64,000 bases of DNA, taken from an uncultured Eubacteriales bacterium (GTDB taxonomy: Bacteria; Bacillota; Clostridia; Oscillospirales; Oscillospiraceae). This document shows positions 7,173-14,839 of this stretch, piece after piece; the stretch's first letter is position 1, and each line of letters opens with the position of its first letter. The stretch spans positions 16,619 through 80,618 of the forward strand of contig ONEB01000010.1 in assembly GCA_900316745.1 (NCBI GenBank), given 5' to 3'. The translations under genes and the position numbers were made by a program. The notes under the pieces are model-generated. The model ran no database searches. It saw only the letters and a list, made by a program, of their open reading frames with translations, and had not been told where the DNA came from.

Positions 7173-8870
7173 ATGGAAATTCTGAAATTCAATCAGGATG
7201 CTTGCAAAAACTGTTATAAGTGCGTGCGTTACTGCCCGGTCAAATCCATGCGTGTGTACAAGGGCCTGCCGCAGATCATTCACAATGAGTGCATCGTATG
7301 CGGCAACTGCGTGAGTGTTTGCCCGCAACACGCCAAGTATGTGGTGAGCGAGGTCAAGCGCATCAAGGAGCTCATCCGCGCAGGGAAGCAGGTCGTTGCG
7401 AGCGTGGACTCCACCTATCTTGCCTACTTTGAGACGCCCGGCTTCTCCGGCGTGCGGCAGGCGCTGCGCACGCTCGGCATGTCCGAGGCGTATGAGACGG
7501 CAGAGGGCGCGCAGCTGGTCGAGCGCCAGCTCGAGATCCTTGTCTCCCGCGCCGAGGGCAGGCCCGTCATCACGTCCGGCTGCCCGTCGATCGTGCTCTA
7601 CGCCGAGAAGCACTTCCCGGAGGCGCTGCCGTATCTCGCGCCGGTCCTGTCCCCGATGCAGGCGCACGCGCAGATCCTGCGCCAGCGCTGCCCGGGCGCC
7701 GTGATCGTCTATATCAGCCCCTGCATCGCCCGCAAGGAGGAGACCAAGGACTTCGAGAGCGTGGGCGCGGACTATGCGATCACGTTTGATGAGCTCGCCG
7801 CATGGATGGCAGAAGCGGGCGTGAAGGTGCCCGCGGATGTGGAGCCCGATGAGCCGAAGATCTCGCGCGGCTATGTCGTCACCGGCGGCGTCGAGGACGG
7901 CATGACCCATCTGATCGGCGTGGACTATCTCGCGGTCGATACGCTTGATGACTGCATCAAGGTCATGAAGTGCGTCGCAGACGGCGGCCTGACCGACTGT
8001 GTGATCGAGATGTCCGCCTGCCACGGCAACTGCATCGGCGGCATGGTGTTCTCCCGCAAGGATCGCAACCTGCTGGAATCCCGCAAGCGTATCGAGAACG
8101 CGTCGGCGTACAACGGCGGCGACTACGACATCTCCGAGCGCATCGACCTATATCGCGCCATGGAGGATCACCACATCCGCAAGGAAGAGGACGTTCCCGA
8201 CAGCGCCATCACCGGCATCCTGCGCAAGATGGGCAAATTCACGGCTGAGGATGAGATCGACTGCGGCCTGTGCGGCTATGCCACCTGCCGCGAAAGCGCG
8301 CGGGCAATCTATGAGGGACGCGCCGAGGTCAGCATGTGCCTGCCCTATATGAAGGAGAAGGCGGAGACCTACTCCGAGAAGATCATCAACGTCTCCCCGG
8401 AGGGCATCATCACCGTCAGCAAAAAGCTCAAGGTCAAGCAGATCAACAACGCCGCCTGCCGCATCTTCGGCATCAAGGACCCCTCGGACATCATCGGCTA
8501 TCCTGTCAGCCGCATCATGGATGAATATGATTTCGTCAAGCTCATGAGCATTGACGATACGCAGTATACGGACCAAATCTTCCTTGCTGAATACAACGTC
8601 TACCTCGAGCGGATCTTCATCTGCGACCCGCAGCGCACGATGTTCACCTGTATCATGCGCGACGTGACCCGCTCCCGTCAGCGCAAGAGCCAGGTGCAGA
8701 AGACCAAGCTCCACGCGGCGGACATTGCCGACAACATCGCCGACAAGCAGCTGCGCATCGTACATGAGATCGCAAGCCTCCTCGGCGAGACCGCCGCGGA
8801 GACAAAGGTTGCCGTGCACGATCTGAAGGAAGCGATCCTGCTGGATGAGGATGATGACGATGCGGAATGA
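7173..8870 (+). CDS. Sensory-type [FeFe] hydrogenase with PAS domain (HsfB-like)
   Basis: The 565-residue protein has two 4Fe-4S ferredoxin motifs (cysteines 11, 14, 17, 21 and 40, 43, 46, 50), an [FeFe] hydrogenase H-cluster domain (about 85-345), a further Fe-S motif CGLCGYATC with C389 (about 360-390), and a PAS domain (about 397-490). All four H-cluster cysteines are present: C137 in TSGCPS, C184 in SPCIARKEE, C283 and C287 in ACHGNCIGG. The cysteine that carries protons in catalytic enzymes (first C of TSCCP) is glycine here, and the usual MPC and KK residues are altered. That pattern, with a PAS domain and an adjacent phosphatase, fits the group C sensory hydrogenases rather than an H2-producing enzyme. 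No signal peptide; cytosolic. ATG 7173 has GGAGG eight bases upstream. The gene overlaps the phosphatase gene. Confidence 0.88.
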   Translation: MEILKFNQDACKNCYKCVRYCPVKSMRVYKGLPQIIHNECIVCGNCVSVCPQHAKYVVSEVKRIKELIRAGKQVVASVDSTYLAYFETPGFSGVRQALRTLGMSEAYETAEGAQLVERQLEILVSRAEGRPVITSGCPSIVLYAEKHFPEALPYLAPVLSPMQAHAQILRQRCPGAVIVYISPCIARKEETKDFESVGADYAITFDELAAWMAEAGVKVPADVEPDEPKISRGYVVTGGVEDGMTHLIGVDYLAVDTLDDCIKVMKCVADGGLTDCVIEMSACHGNCIGGMVFSRKDRNLLESRKRIENASAYNGGDYDISERIDLYRAMEDHHIRKEEDVPDSAITGILRKMGKFTAEDEIDCGLCGYATCRESARAIYEGRAEVSMCLPYMKEKAETYSEKIINVSPEGIITVSKKLKVKQINNAACRIFGIKDPSDIIGYPVSRIMDEYDFVKLMSIDDTQYTDQIFLAEYNVYLERIFICDPQRTMFTCIMRDVTRSRQRKSQVQKTKLHAADIADNIADKQLRIVHEIASLLGETAAETKVAVHDLKEAILLDEDDDDAE

Positions 8871-10038
8871 TAAGCTTCGAAACAAAACCCTGGTCTGGGA
8901 CATCGGCTTTGTGACCCGGTGCAAGAACGGGGAGACCATCTGCGGCGACCACTGCGTCATCAACAGCGACGTCGAAAAAACGATCGTCCTCTCCGACGGG
9001 CTCGGCAGCGGCGTAAAGGCGAACATTCTCTCCACGCTGACAGCCAAGATGCTCGCGCGCATGCTCGAGGGCAACGTGCCGCTTGACGAGTGTGTCACCA
9101 CAGTCGCCGAGACGCTCCCGATGTGCAAGGACCGGAAGCTCGCCTACGCCACGTTCACGATCGTGGAGACCGCCGGTCAGGCGGTCACGCTCGTGCAGTA
9201 CGATAATCCCCGTGCGGTGTATATCCATGACGGAAAGGTGCAGAAATACGGCTACACAGCGCACTTCATTCAGGACAAGGAGCTGCACGAAAGCCGCTTC
9301 CAGTTCAGCGCCGGCGACATGCTGATTCTCTTCAGCGACGGCGTGGCGGAGGCCGGACGCGGTCTGACCACGGTGTCCGGCTGGCCGGAGGACGAGATGC
9401 ACGATTTCATGGAGCGCAACTATACGCCCGACTGCTCCGCGCAGAAGATGGCAGCGCTGATCCTCTCGTGCGTCCAGTCTCTGGATCTGGACGTCATGCA
9501 CGATGATACGACCATCGCCGTGCTGCGCCTGCGCCCGCGCATGGCGGCAAACGTCATGATCGGACCTCCGGAGAACAAGGACGACGATCTCGGGACGATG
9601 CGCCTGTTCTTCGCCAAGGAGGGCAAGCACGCCGTCTGCGGCGGCACGACCGCAAAGGCGGTTGCAAACCACCTCGGCGCGCGCGTGCGCGTCCTGCCCG
9701 ACACGGGCACGGAAGAGGTTCCGCCCATGAGCGAGATCACCGGCGTCGACCTCGTCACCGAGGGCGCCGTCACGCTGCAGGAGACGATCCGACTCATTGA
9801 GCTCTATCAGAAAGACGGCCTGCTCACGCTCGAGCTTGAGCGCCGCAAGGACGGCGCTGCAAAGCTGGCAAAGCTTCTTTGCGAGGAGTCGACGGAGGTC
9901 AACATCCTCTTCGGCAACGCCTCGAACAGCGCCATGGACGATACGGAATTCAGCTTCTCGCACAAGCTTCAGCTCATGCAGCAGCTGCAGACCGTGCTGG
10001 AGGCTGCGGGAAAGCGTGTGAAAATCAGCCTCTGCTGA
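8860..10038 (+). CDS. SpoIIE-type PP2C-like serine phosphatase with unknown C-terminal domain
   Basis: The 392-residue product has a SpoIIE/PP2C phosphatase domain over about residues 10-230, with the metal-binding aspartates visible in LSDGLGSG, FSDGVAEAG and HDDTTIAVLRL. Such enzymes dephosphorylate serine or threonine, often on anti-sigma-factor antagonists. The remaining 150 residues, including LFFAKEGKHAVCGGTTAKAVA and a run of mixed alpha/beta sequence, I do not recognise. There is no receiver or membrane segment, so the signal probably comes from the hydrogenase encoded immediately upstream, whose gene overlaps this one by 11 bases. ATG 8860 has GAGG nine bases before it; earlier in-frame ATGs at 8845-8854 are worse placed. 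Confidence 0.82.
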   Translation: MRNDKLRNKTLVWDIGFVTRCKNGETICGDHCVINSDVEKTIVLSDGLGSGVKANILSTLTAKMLARMLEGNVPLDECVTTVAETLPMCKDRKLAYATFTIVETAGQAVTLVQYDNPRAVYIHDGKVQKYGYTAHFIQDKELHESRFQFSAGDMLILFSDGVAEAGRGLTTVSGWPEDEMHDFMERNYTPDCSAQKMAALILSCVQSLDLDVMHDDTTIAVLRLRPRMAANVMIGPPENKDDDLGTMRLFFAKEGKHAVCGGTTAKAVANHLGARVRVLPDTGTEEVPPMSEITGVDLVTEGAVTLQETIRLIELYQKDGLLTLELERRKDGAAKLAKLLCEESTEVNILFGNASNSAMDDTEFSFSHKLQLMQQLQTVLEAAGKRVKISLC

Positions 10039-10063
10039 CAGGAGCATCAGAAAGGAGCAGACC

Positions 10064-10771
10064 ATGACCCGACGAACCCGGACCATCCTCATCATCGTGA
10101 TCCTGATTCTCGCGCTCATCATCGGCGGCTATTTCTATTACCGCGCGCATTTTCAGGTCTATGTCGATACCGCGCGGATGCTCGACTCCGTCTATAACGC
10201 CGAAAAATCCGACATCAGCTACACCGTTGCGCTCAACGGAAAAGAGCTGAATGTCAAATTCCGCACCGTGAAATTCCCGGTCGGGGACGGCGGGAGCGCC
10301 ATGAAGATCGATGTGGAGGGGGATTATCTCTCTCATACTTTCTATAAGGTCAACGGGCGCAGCTACGACGACGAAAACGCGCTCGAGCGGGTCATCCCGA
10401 AAAACTTTATGAGCCTGCTGCAATGGGGCGCGGACGTATACAGCTCCGATCTTTCCATTGACCGCATCCGCGACGGCGCGCGCACGGTCTATACGGTCCA
10501 GGTTCCGGACAGCATGGTACAGTCCTTCATGGATCGCTATCTGGAGGGACTGGACAAACTGAATCTGACGTATTCCGACTGCACGATGTATCTCACCACC
10601 GTGGACGGACAGGTTTCGGAGCTGACGCTGCAGGGCAATACAAAATACAAAGTGCTTGTCAGAGAGGCGAGCACCATGATCACCGTGCGTGCGCAGGTGA
10701 ATGCCGTCGGCGACGCGGTCAAAGTGCCGTCGCTGCCGCAGGACGTTCAGTTCGCCATGCACAGTACATAA
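10064..10771 (+). CDS. Membrane-anchored protein of unknown function
   Basis: The 235-residue product starts with positively charged MTRRTRT, then one hydrophobic helix (about residues 8-24), and about 205 residues of predicted extracytoplasmic beta-rich sequence without cysteines. That is the layout of a signal-anchored lipid- or wall-associated domain. I do not recognise the family. AAAGGAG lies ahead of the ATG. It is 25 bases after the phosphatase gene and 24 before murT, so it is cotranscribed with both and could link the redox-sensing pair to the cell envelope, but nothing in the sequence proves that. Confidence 0.75.
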   Translation: MTRRTRTILIIVILILALIIGGYFYYRAHFQVYVDTARMLDSVYNAEKSDISYTVALNGKELNVKFRTVKFPVGDGGSAMKIDVEGDYLSHTFYKVNGRSYDDENALERVIPKNFMSLLQWGADVYSSDLSIDRIRDGARTVYTVQVPDSMVQSFMDRYLEGLDKLNLTYSDCTMYLTTVDGQVSELTLQGNTKYKVLVREASTMITVRAQVNAVGDAVKVPSLPQDVQFAMHST

Positions 10772-10795
10772 GAGACACAAGGGAGACTTCCGCCA

Positions 10796-12166
10796 ATGAA
10801 TTTTCGAGTATTTCTTGCAGTTTTATGCTGCAAGATCACACGCTTTCTGATCCGCCTCGTCGGGCGCGGCGGCACCGCCATGCCCGGCAGGATCGCATTG
10901 AAGATCTGCCCGACCGTCCTCGGCAGGCTCTCGCAGGGCGTGCGGACGATCCTCATCACGGGCACGAACGGCAAGACCACCAGCGCCCGCATGATCGAGC
11001 AGGCGTTCATTGACCAGAAGCGCAGCTATCTCGCCAACAAATCCGGCGCAAACCTTATTTCCGGCATCACGGCGGAGTTTGCCATGCAGAGCACGCTTTT
11101 CGGACGCTGCAAAAAAGAATTTGCGGTCATCGAGTGCGACGAGGCCGCGTCCAAGACCGTGCTGAAGTATCTTAAGCCTGAGGTCATCGTCGCGACGAAC
11201 GTCTTTCGCGATCAGCTCGACCGCTACGGCGAGATCACGCACACGCTGAACAACATCATCGAGGGCATTTCGCATTCTCCGGATTCGCTCCTGTGCCTCA
11301 ATGCAGATGATTCGCTCATCGCCTCCATTCCGGAGCATGTGCCGAACAAGACCGTGTTCTTCGGCATCAGCGTGCCGCTGGAAGCGGGCGACAGCGCAGA
11401 GCTCTCCGACGCGCCGCACTGCATTCACTGCAAGACGGAGTATGTCTATGACTACCGCACCTACGGACACCTCGGCGGCTTCCGCTGCCCGAACTGCGGC
11501 TATGCGCGTCCGGTGCCGCAGTACGCCGTCACGGAGATCGCCTCGCAGGATGCCGATTCCAGCAGCGTGACCATGGATCTGAACGGTAGAAACCTGTTTT
11601 TGCACATCAATCTTCCCGCTGTTTATAACATCTACAACGCCGCCGGCGCCGCTGCTGCGCTGGACGCGTTCGGCTTCCAGCGCGCCGAGATCGCAAGCGC
11701 GCTCGCAAGCTTTGACTGCGGCTTCGGGCGCATGGAGAAGTTTGATCTCGAGGGGACGCCCGGGCGCATGATGCTCGTGAAAAACCCCGCCGGCTGCAAT
11801 CAGGTCATGCGGTATCTCGCTGCGCTCAAGGATCCGGCGGAGTTCGTCGTGTGCCTGAACGACAATGACGCCGACGGCACGGATATCTCATGGATCTGGG
11901 ACGCGGACTTTGAGCGGCTTGCCACCATGGGCGACCGCCTTGCGCGCGTACTCGTCTCCGGCGTCCGCGCCGAGGACATGGCGCTGCGGCTGAAGTATGC
12001 CGGCGTCCCTGTCGAACGCATGGAGATCATTCATGATTACGCAGCGCTCATCGATGAGATGTGCAGGAGCGAGGACCGCGTCTTTATCATGCCGACCTAT
12101 ACGGCGATGCTGGATCTGCGCAGCCAGCTGCAGAAGCGCCTCGGCGGAAAGGAGTTCTGGGAATGA
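10796..12166 (+). CDS. murT: Lipid II isoglutaminyl synthase, Mur-ligase-like subunit MurT
   Basis: MurT with GatD amidates the alpha-carboxyl of D-glutamate in lipid II, at the inner face of the membrane. The 456-residue product shows the Mur ligase P-loop TGTNGKTTSARM near residue 57, the central VIECDEAASKTVLKYLKPEV and NVFRDQLDRYGEI stretch, a Cys4 zinc ribbon CIHC...CPNC (about 215-240) typical of MurT, and the C-terminal DUF1727 region with NDNDADGTDISWIWDADFE, including the aspartates that act with GatD. The length is normal. The next gene begins inside its stop codon (ATGA), so the two subunits are translationally coupled. It ends the transcript that begins with the sensory hydrogenase, unless an internal promoter exists. 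Confidence 0.95.
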   Translation: MNFRVFLAVLCCKITRFLIRLVGRGGTAMPGRIALKICPTVLGRLSQGVRTILITGTNGKTTSARMIEQAFIDQKRSYLANKSGANLISGITAEFAMQSTLFGRCKKEFAVIECDEAASKTVLKYLKPEVIVATNVFRDQLDRYGEITHTLNNIIEGISHSPDSLLCLNADDSLIASIPEHVPNKTVFFGISVPLEAGDSAELSDAPHCIHCKTEYVYDYRTYGHLGGFRCPNCGYARPVPQYAVTEIASQDADSSSVTMDLNGRNLFLHINLPAVYNIYNAAGAAAALDAFGFQRAEIASALASFDCGFGRMEKFDLEGTPGRMMLVKNPAGCNQVMRYLAALKDPAEFVVCLNDNDADGTDISWIWDADFERLATMGDRLARVLVSGVRAEDMALRLKYAGVPVERMEIIHDYAALIDEMCRSEDRVFIMPTYTAMLDLRSQLQKRLGGKEFWE

Positions 12167-12912
12167 GCACAACAAAGCTGCAAATCTGCCACCTGTATCC
12201 CGATCTCCTGAACCTCTACGGCGACCGCGGCAACATCCTGTGCTTCCGCCGCCGTCTGGAGTGGCGCGGACTCGAGGCCGAGATCACCGAGGTCGGCGCC
12301 GGCGATACGGCGGACTTTACGAGATTCGATCTCATCTTCATCGGCGGCGGACAGGACTTTGAGCAGGAGGTTCTGCTCTCCGATCTCCGCAGCGGAAAGG
12401 ACCGCGAGCTGAAAGCCGCCATCGAGGACGGCAAAACCGTTCTTGCCATCTGCGGCGGGTATCAGATGCTCGGTAATTACTATAAGACATGGGACGGTCA
12501 GCAGTGCGATTTCATCGGCGCGATCGACCTCTATACCATCGGCTCCAGGGAGCGCATGATCGGAAACTTCGCGTTTGAGTGCGGCGCTGCCTCCGGCGGC
12601 AGCACAGTTGTCGGCTTTGAGAACCACAGCGGCAAGACCTATCTCGGCGCGGGCGTCGAGCCCCTCGGCAGGATTCTCGCCGGCGGCGGCAACAACGGCT
12701 CTGACGGCACCGAGGGCGTGCGCTACATGAACGTCTTCGGCACATACAGCCACGGCCCGGTGCTGCCGAAAAACCCGGAGTTCTGCGATCACATTCTTGA
12801 GACGGCGTTCCGCCGCAGGGACGACAGCTTCCGTCTGCCGCCGCTGGACGACGCCGTTGAGCGCGCCGCGCACGACGCCATGGTCAAGCGCGTCGTGGGG
12901 CAGAGCAAATAA
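12163..12912 (+). CDS. gatD: Lipid II isoglutaminyl synthase, glutamine amidotransferase subunit GatD
   Basis: The 249-residue class I (triad) glutaminase supplies ammonia to MurT. Landmarks are HLYPDLLNLYGDRGNI near the start, FIGGGQDFEQ, the nucleophile cysteine in VLAICGGYQMLG (about residue 94), GFENHSGKTYLG, and the catalytic histidine in GTYSHGPVLPKNPEF. It is the normal length and lacks the C-terminal triad glutamate of classical members, as GatD does. ATG 12163 overlaps the murT stop by four bases, which rules out the longer in-frame start at 12061. A bidirectional terminator follows 12 bases beyond the stop. Confidence 0.95.
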   Translation: MSTTKLQICHLYPDLLNLYGDRGNILCFRRRLEWRGLEAEITEVGAGDTADFTRFDLIFIGGGQDFEQEVLLSDLRSGKDRELKAAIEDGKTVLAICGGYQMLGNYYKTWDGQQCDFIGAIDLYTIGSRERMIGNFAFECGAASGGSTVVGFENHSGKTYLGAGVEPLGRILAGGGNNGSDGTEGVRYMNVFGTYSHGPVLPKNPEFCDHILETAFRRRDDSFRLPPLDDAVERAAHDAMVKRVVGQSK

Positions 12913-12924
12913 GCGCAAACATTC

Positions 12925-12957
12925 ATCGCCGCAGGCCTTTCGGTCTGCGGCGATTTG
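12925..12957. terminator. Bidirectional terminator between gatD and gluQ
   Basis: ATCGCCGCAG and CTGCGGCGAT form a 10-bp stem whose top GCC/GGT closes a TTTC loop. The two genes converge here, so it can serve both. Confidence 0.7.
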
Positions 12958-12961
12958 CTGC

Positions 12962-13900
12962 TTATATCAGATTGTTCGGCACCAGAATAGGCTCTGCGGG
13001 CACCTTTTTCCATGAGAAATCAGCGATCAGTTCCTGCGCCGTCACGGGCGCTGCCGTCTCGCGCAGCCCCGCGAGTTTGGCGAGAACGCCGGTCAGCGCC
13101 TCGGGCGTGAACCGCTCGCGGAACGCCTCCATGCTCAAATCTCCGGCGCGCTTGGAGAGCTTACGACCCTCGGGAGCCACCAGCAGAGGACAATGGCAGT
13201 AGCTTGGCGGCGTACCGCCGAGCAGGCGCATGAGCGTGATCTGCCGCGCCGTGGAGCTTATGAGGTCCTGCGCGCGCACAACCCGCGTCACGCCCATCTC
13301 CATGTCGTCCACGGACACCGCGAGCTGATAGGCATAGACGCCGTCGGAGCGCCGGATGATGAAATCATCCTCGCCGGGGCAAAGCACGTCCGTCTGATCG
13401 CCGAAATGCCCGTCCGTCCAGTGCACCGTTTCGTTCGGCACATAGAGCTTCTTTGCCGCGGGGCGTCCGGTGTCCGGCTTCGGATGCGTCCGGCAGGTGC
13501 AGCCGCGCGGCCTTTCCTCGCCCGGATGCGGCGCGGAGGCGGCTAGACGCTCGGCGCGTGAGCAGCGGCAGTCATAGACGAGCCCCTGCGCTTCGAGCGT
13601 CTTCAGCGCGGCGGCATAACGTTCTGTCCGGTGTGACTGCGCAAACGCAGTGCCGCCGGGGCGCCAGCCAATGTCCCAGTCCAGCCCCAGCCAGAGAAGA
13701 TCCTCTGCCATGCGGCCTGCATATTCGGGAGAGCTTCGCGCGGGGTCTAAGTCCTCCAGCCGAAACAGCATCACGCCGCCCTGGCTGCGCACGTCGAGCC
13801 ACGCGAGCAGAGAGGACAGAAGATTTCCCAGATGCAGCCGCCCGCTCGGACTCGGCGCAAAGCGCCCAACGATCGGGGAAACGTCAGATCTCATCTTCAT
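12962..13900 (-). CDS. gluQ: Glutamyl-Q tRNA(Asp) synthetase GluQRS-like protein
   Basis: The 312-residue protein is a truncated class I glutamyl-tRNA synthetase: the catalytic Rossmann domain with GRFAPSPSGRLHLGN (HIGH-like motif) and KLSKR (KMSKS-like motif), but no anticodon-binding domain. In known cases such proteins attach glutamate to queuosine at position 34 of tRNA(Asp). The CP1 zinc-site region carries several cysteines (YDCRCSR and CTCR around residues 105-135). Reading and charging details such as FRLEDLDPAR and DLISSTARQITLMRLLG are conserved. Its start overlaps the end of the barstar gene by 17 bases, so it is coupled to the RNase/inhibitor pair on the minus strand. Confidence 0.9.
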   Translation of the reverse strand: MKMRSDVSPIVGRFAPSPSGRLHLGNLLSSLLAWLDVRSQGGVMLFRLEDLDPARSSPEYAGRMAEDLLWLGLDWDIGWRPGGTAFAQSHRTERYAAALKTLEAQGLVYDCRCSRAERLAASAPHPGEERPRGCTCRTHPKPDTGRPAAKKLYVPNETVHWTDGHFGDQTDVLCPGEDDFIIRRSDGVYAYQLAVSVDDMEMGVTRVVRAQDLISSTARQITLMRLLGGTPPSYCHCPLLVAPEGRKLSKRAGDLSMEAFRERFTPEALTGVLAKLAGLRETAAPVTAQELIADFSWKKVPAEPILVPNNLI

Positions 13901-14171
13901 GCCCGAGCAGCAGTACCGTCAGAGCCTCGTTTTCCTGCCCCGCGTCATTCAGAACGCGGCGCAGTGCCGCGCCTTTCTCGCCGAGCGTCTCCGAGAGCGT
14001 GTCAAAGTCATAGATCGTCAGCGTCACAGGTTCCATCGGCTCCGTGAGCAGATCATACAGCGCGTCGAGATTCCGTCCGTACCACGCGGGAAAGCCCAGA
14101 CCCTCGGAGAGCGCGGTGTGCAGCGCGTCCATGTCCGCAATGCGCGCGCCGTATAGTGTGCAGTTTCTCAT
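13884..14171 (-). CDS. Barstar-family ribonuclease inhibitor
   Basis: The 95-residue product matches barstar in length and pattern: a first strand, the helix with FPAWYGRNLDALYDLLT (barstar's DALWDALT segment that blocks the barnase active site), and later LLLGHEDEI. Its gene starts inside the stop codon of the barnase-like gene (ATGA overlap at 14168-14171), and the two form a toxin/antidote pair: the inhibitor would protect the cell from RNase that folds before export. It is followed, with overlap, by gluQ. Acidic residues D and E in the helix that mimic RNA phosphate are present. Confidence 0.9.
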   Translation of the reverse strand: MRNCTLYGARIADMDALHTALSEGLGFPAWYGRNLDALYDLLTEPMEPVTLTIYDFDTLSETLGEKGAALRRVLNDAGQENEALTVLLLGHEDEI

Positions 14172-14680
14172 TGGTTTTCCTCCCCGTACAGGAGCGTAAA
14201 GCTTTCGTAGTGGTCATCGGTGTAGTAGATCAGTCCGTCGTTGGAGAACACGATCCTCTTCGCGCCGCGGCCGGACTGGCCGAGCGTGTCAATGTCGCAC
14301 TCGGTGTAGGTGCGTCCGGGCGCTGCGGGCAACAGCCCCTCGTAGTTGCCGAAGCGGCTGCCGCCGATGCATTTTCCGGGGGCGTAGGGCTCCAGCGAGC
14401 CGCCCGTCCAGCCGAGCTTCTCGGCGTCGCGCTTCGTGATGAAGTTTTCCGGCAGATGACCGTACTGATGGATGTAGAGCGCCACGTCCTCTTTCGTGGT
14501 GTAAACGCCGTCTGGATCGAGCATCTCGTCGACCGGCGCGCTCGCGTTATCCGCGCTTTGCGGCGCAGCAGACTCGGGCGTATTGCCGGAGCAATCAGGT
14601 GTCGTAAACACCACCAGCAGCGCCAGCAGCGCGATCACAGCGAGGACGAACGCCAGACCCTGGCGAAGATTCAGCTTCAT
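14168..14680 (-). CDS. Secreted barnase-like guanyl-specific ribonuclease
   Basis: The 170-residue product has an N-terminal hydrophobic signal or signal-anchor (about residues 8-25), a Ser/Ala/Pro-rich linker to about 50, and a barnase domain from about 55. All barnase catalytic residues can be placed: K83 (barnase K27), E127 (E73), R138 (R83), R142 (R87) and H157 (H102). Two cysteines absent from barnase, C104 and C128, may form a disulfide outside the cell. APGKCIGGSRF and RIVFSNDGLIYYTDDHY align closely. ATG 14680 has GAAGGGG upstream; a longer frame to 14764 has no ribosome site. A strong promoter lies 33 bases before it. The role could be RNA scavenging or attack on neighbours; the barstar gene follows directly. 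Confidence 0.9.
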   Translation of the reverse strand: MKLNLRQGLAFVLAVIALLALLVVFTTPDCSGNTPESAAPQSADNASAPVDEMLDPDGVYTTKEDVALYIHQYGHLPENFITKRDAEKLGWTGGSLEPYAPGKCIGGSRFGNYEGLLPAAPGRTYTECDIDTLGQSGRGAKRIVFSNDGLIYYTDDHYESFTLLYGEENQ

Positions 14681-14712
14681 GCAACCCCTTCTTTCGCAGA
14701 ATGGATAACAGC

Positions 14713-14741
14713 AGTATATCATTTTTGCACTTTGCATACAA
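14713..14741 (-). promoter_or_regulatory. Promoter of the RNase-barstar-gluQ unit
   Basis: On the minus strand TTGTAT (14736-14741) and TATACT (14713-14718) are separated by 17 bases, 33 bases ahead of the RNase start. Confidence 0.65.
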
Positions 14742-14766
14742 GATAAACAAAGCGCACAATTCATGT

Positions 14767-14795
14767 TTCCCTTTTCGGGAAAGGTGTGCTATAAT
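14767..14795 (+). promoter_or_regulatory. Probable ddl-murF promoter
   Basis: A perfect TATAAT lies at 14790-14795, 44 bases before ddl. The element 17 bases upstream (TTCCCT) is a poor -35, so the call rests on the -10. Confidence 0.45.
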
Positions 14796-14839
14796 AAAAT
14801 TTGTTGTATTCTGCCAATGTTTAAGGAGCGTTTATCAAT

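Noticed and set aside
14590-14610. Lipobox in the barnase-like protein
   Set aside because: C30 follows TPD, which does not fit the lipobox rule; the segment reads as a plain signal or signal-anchor.
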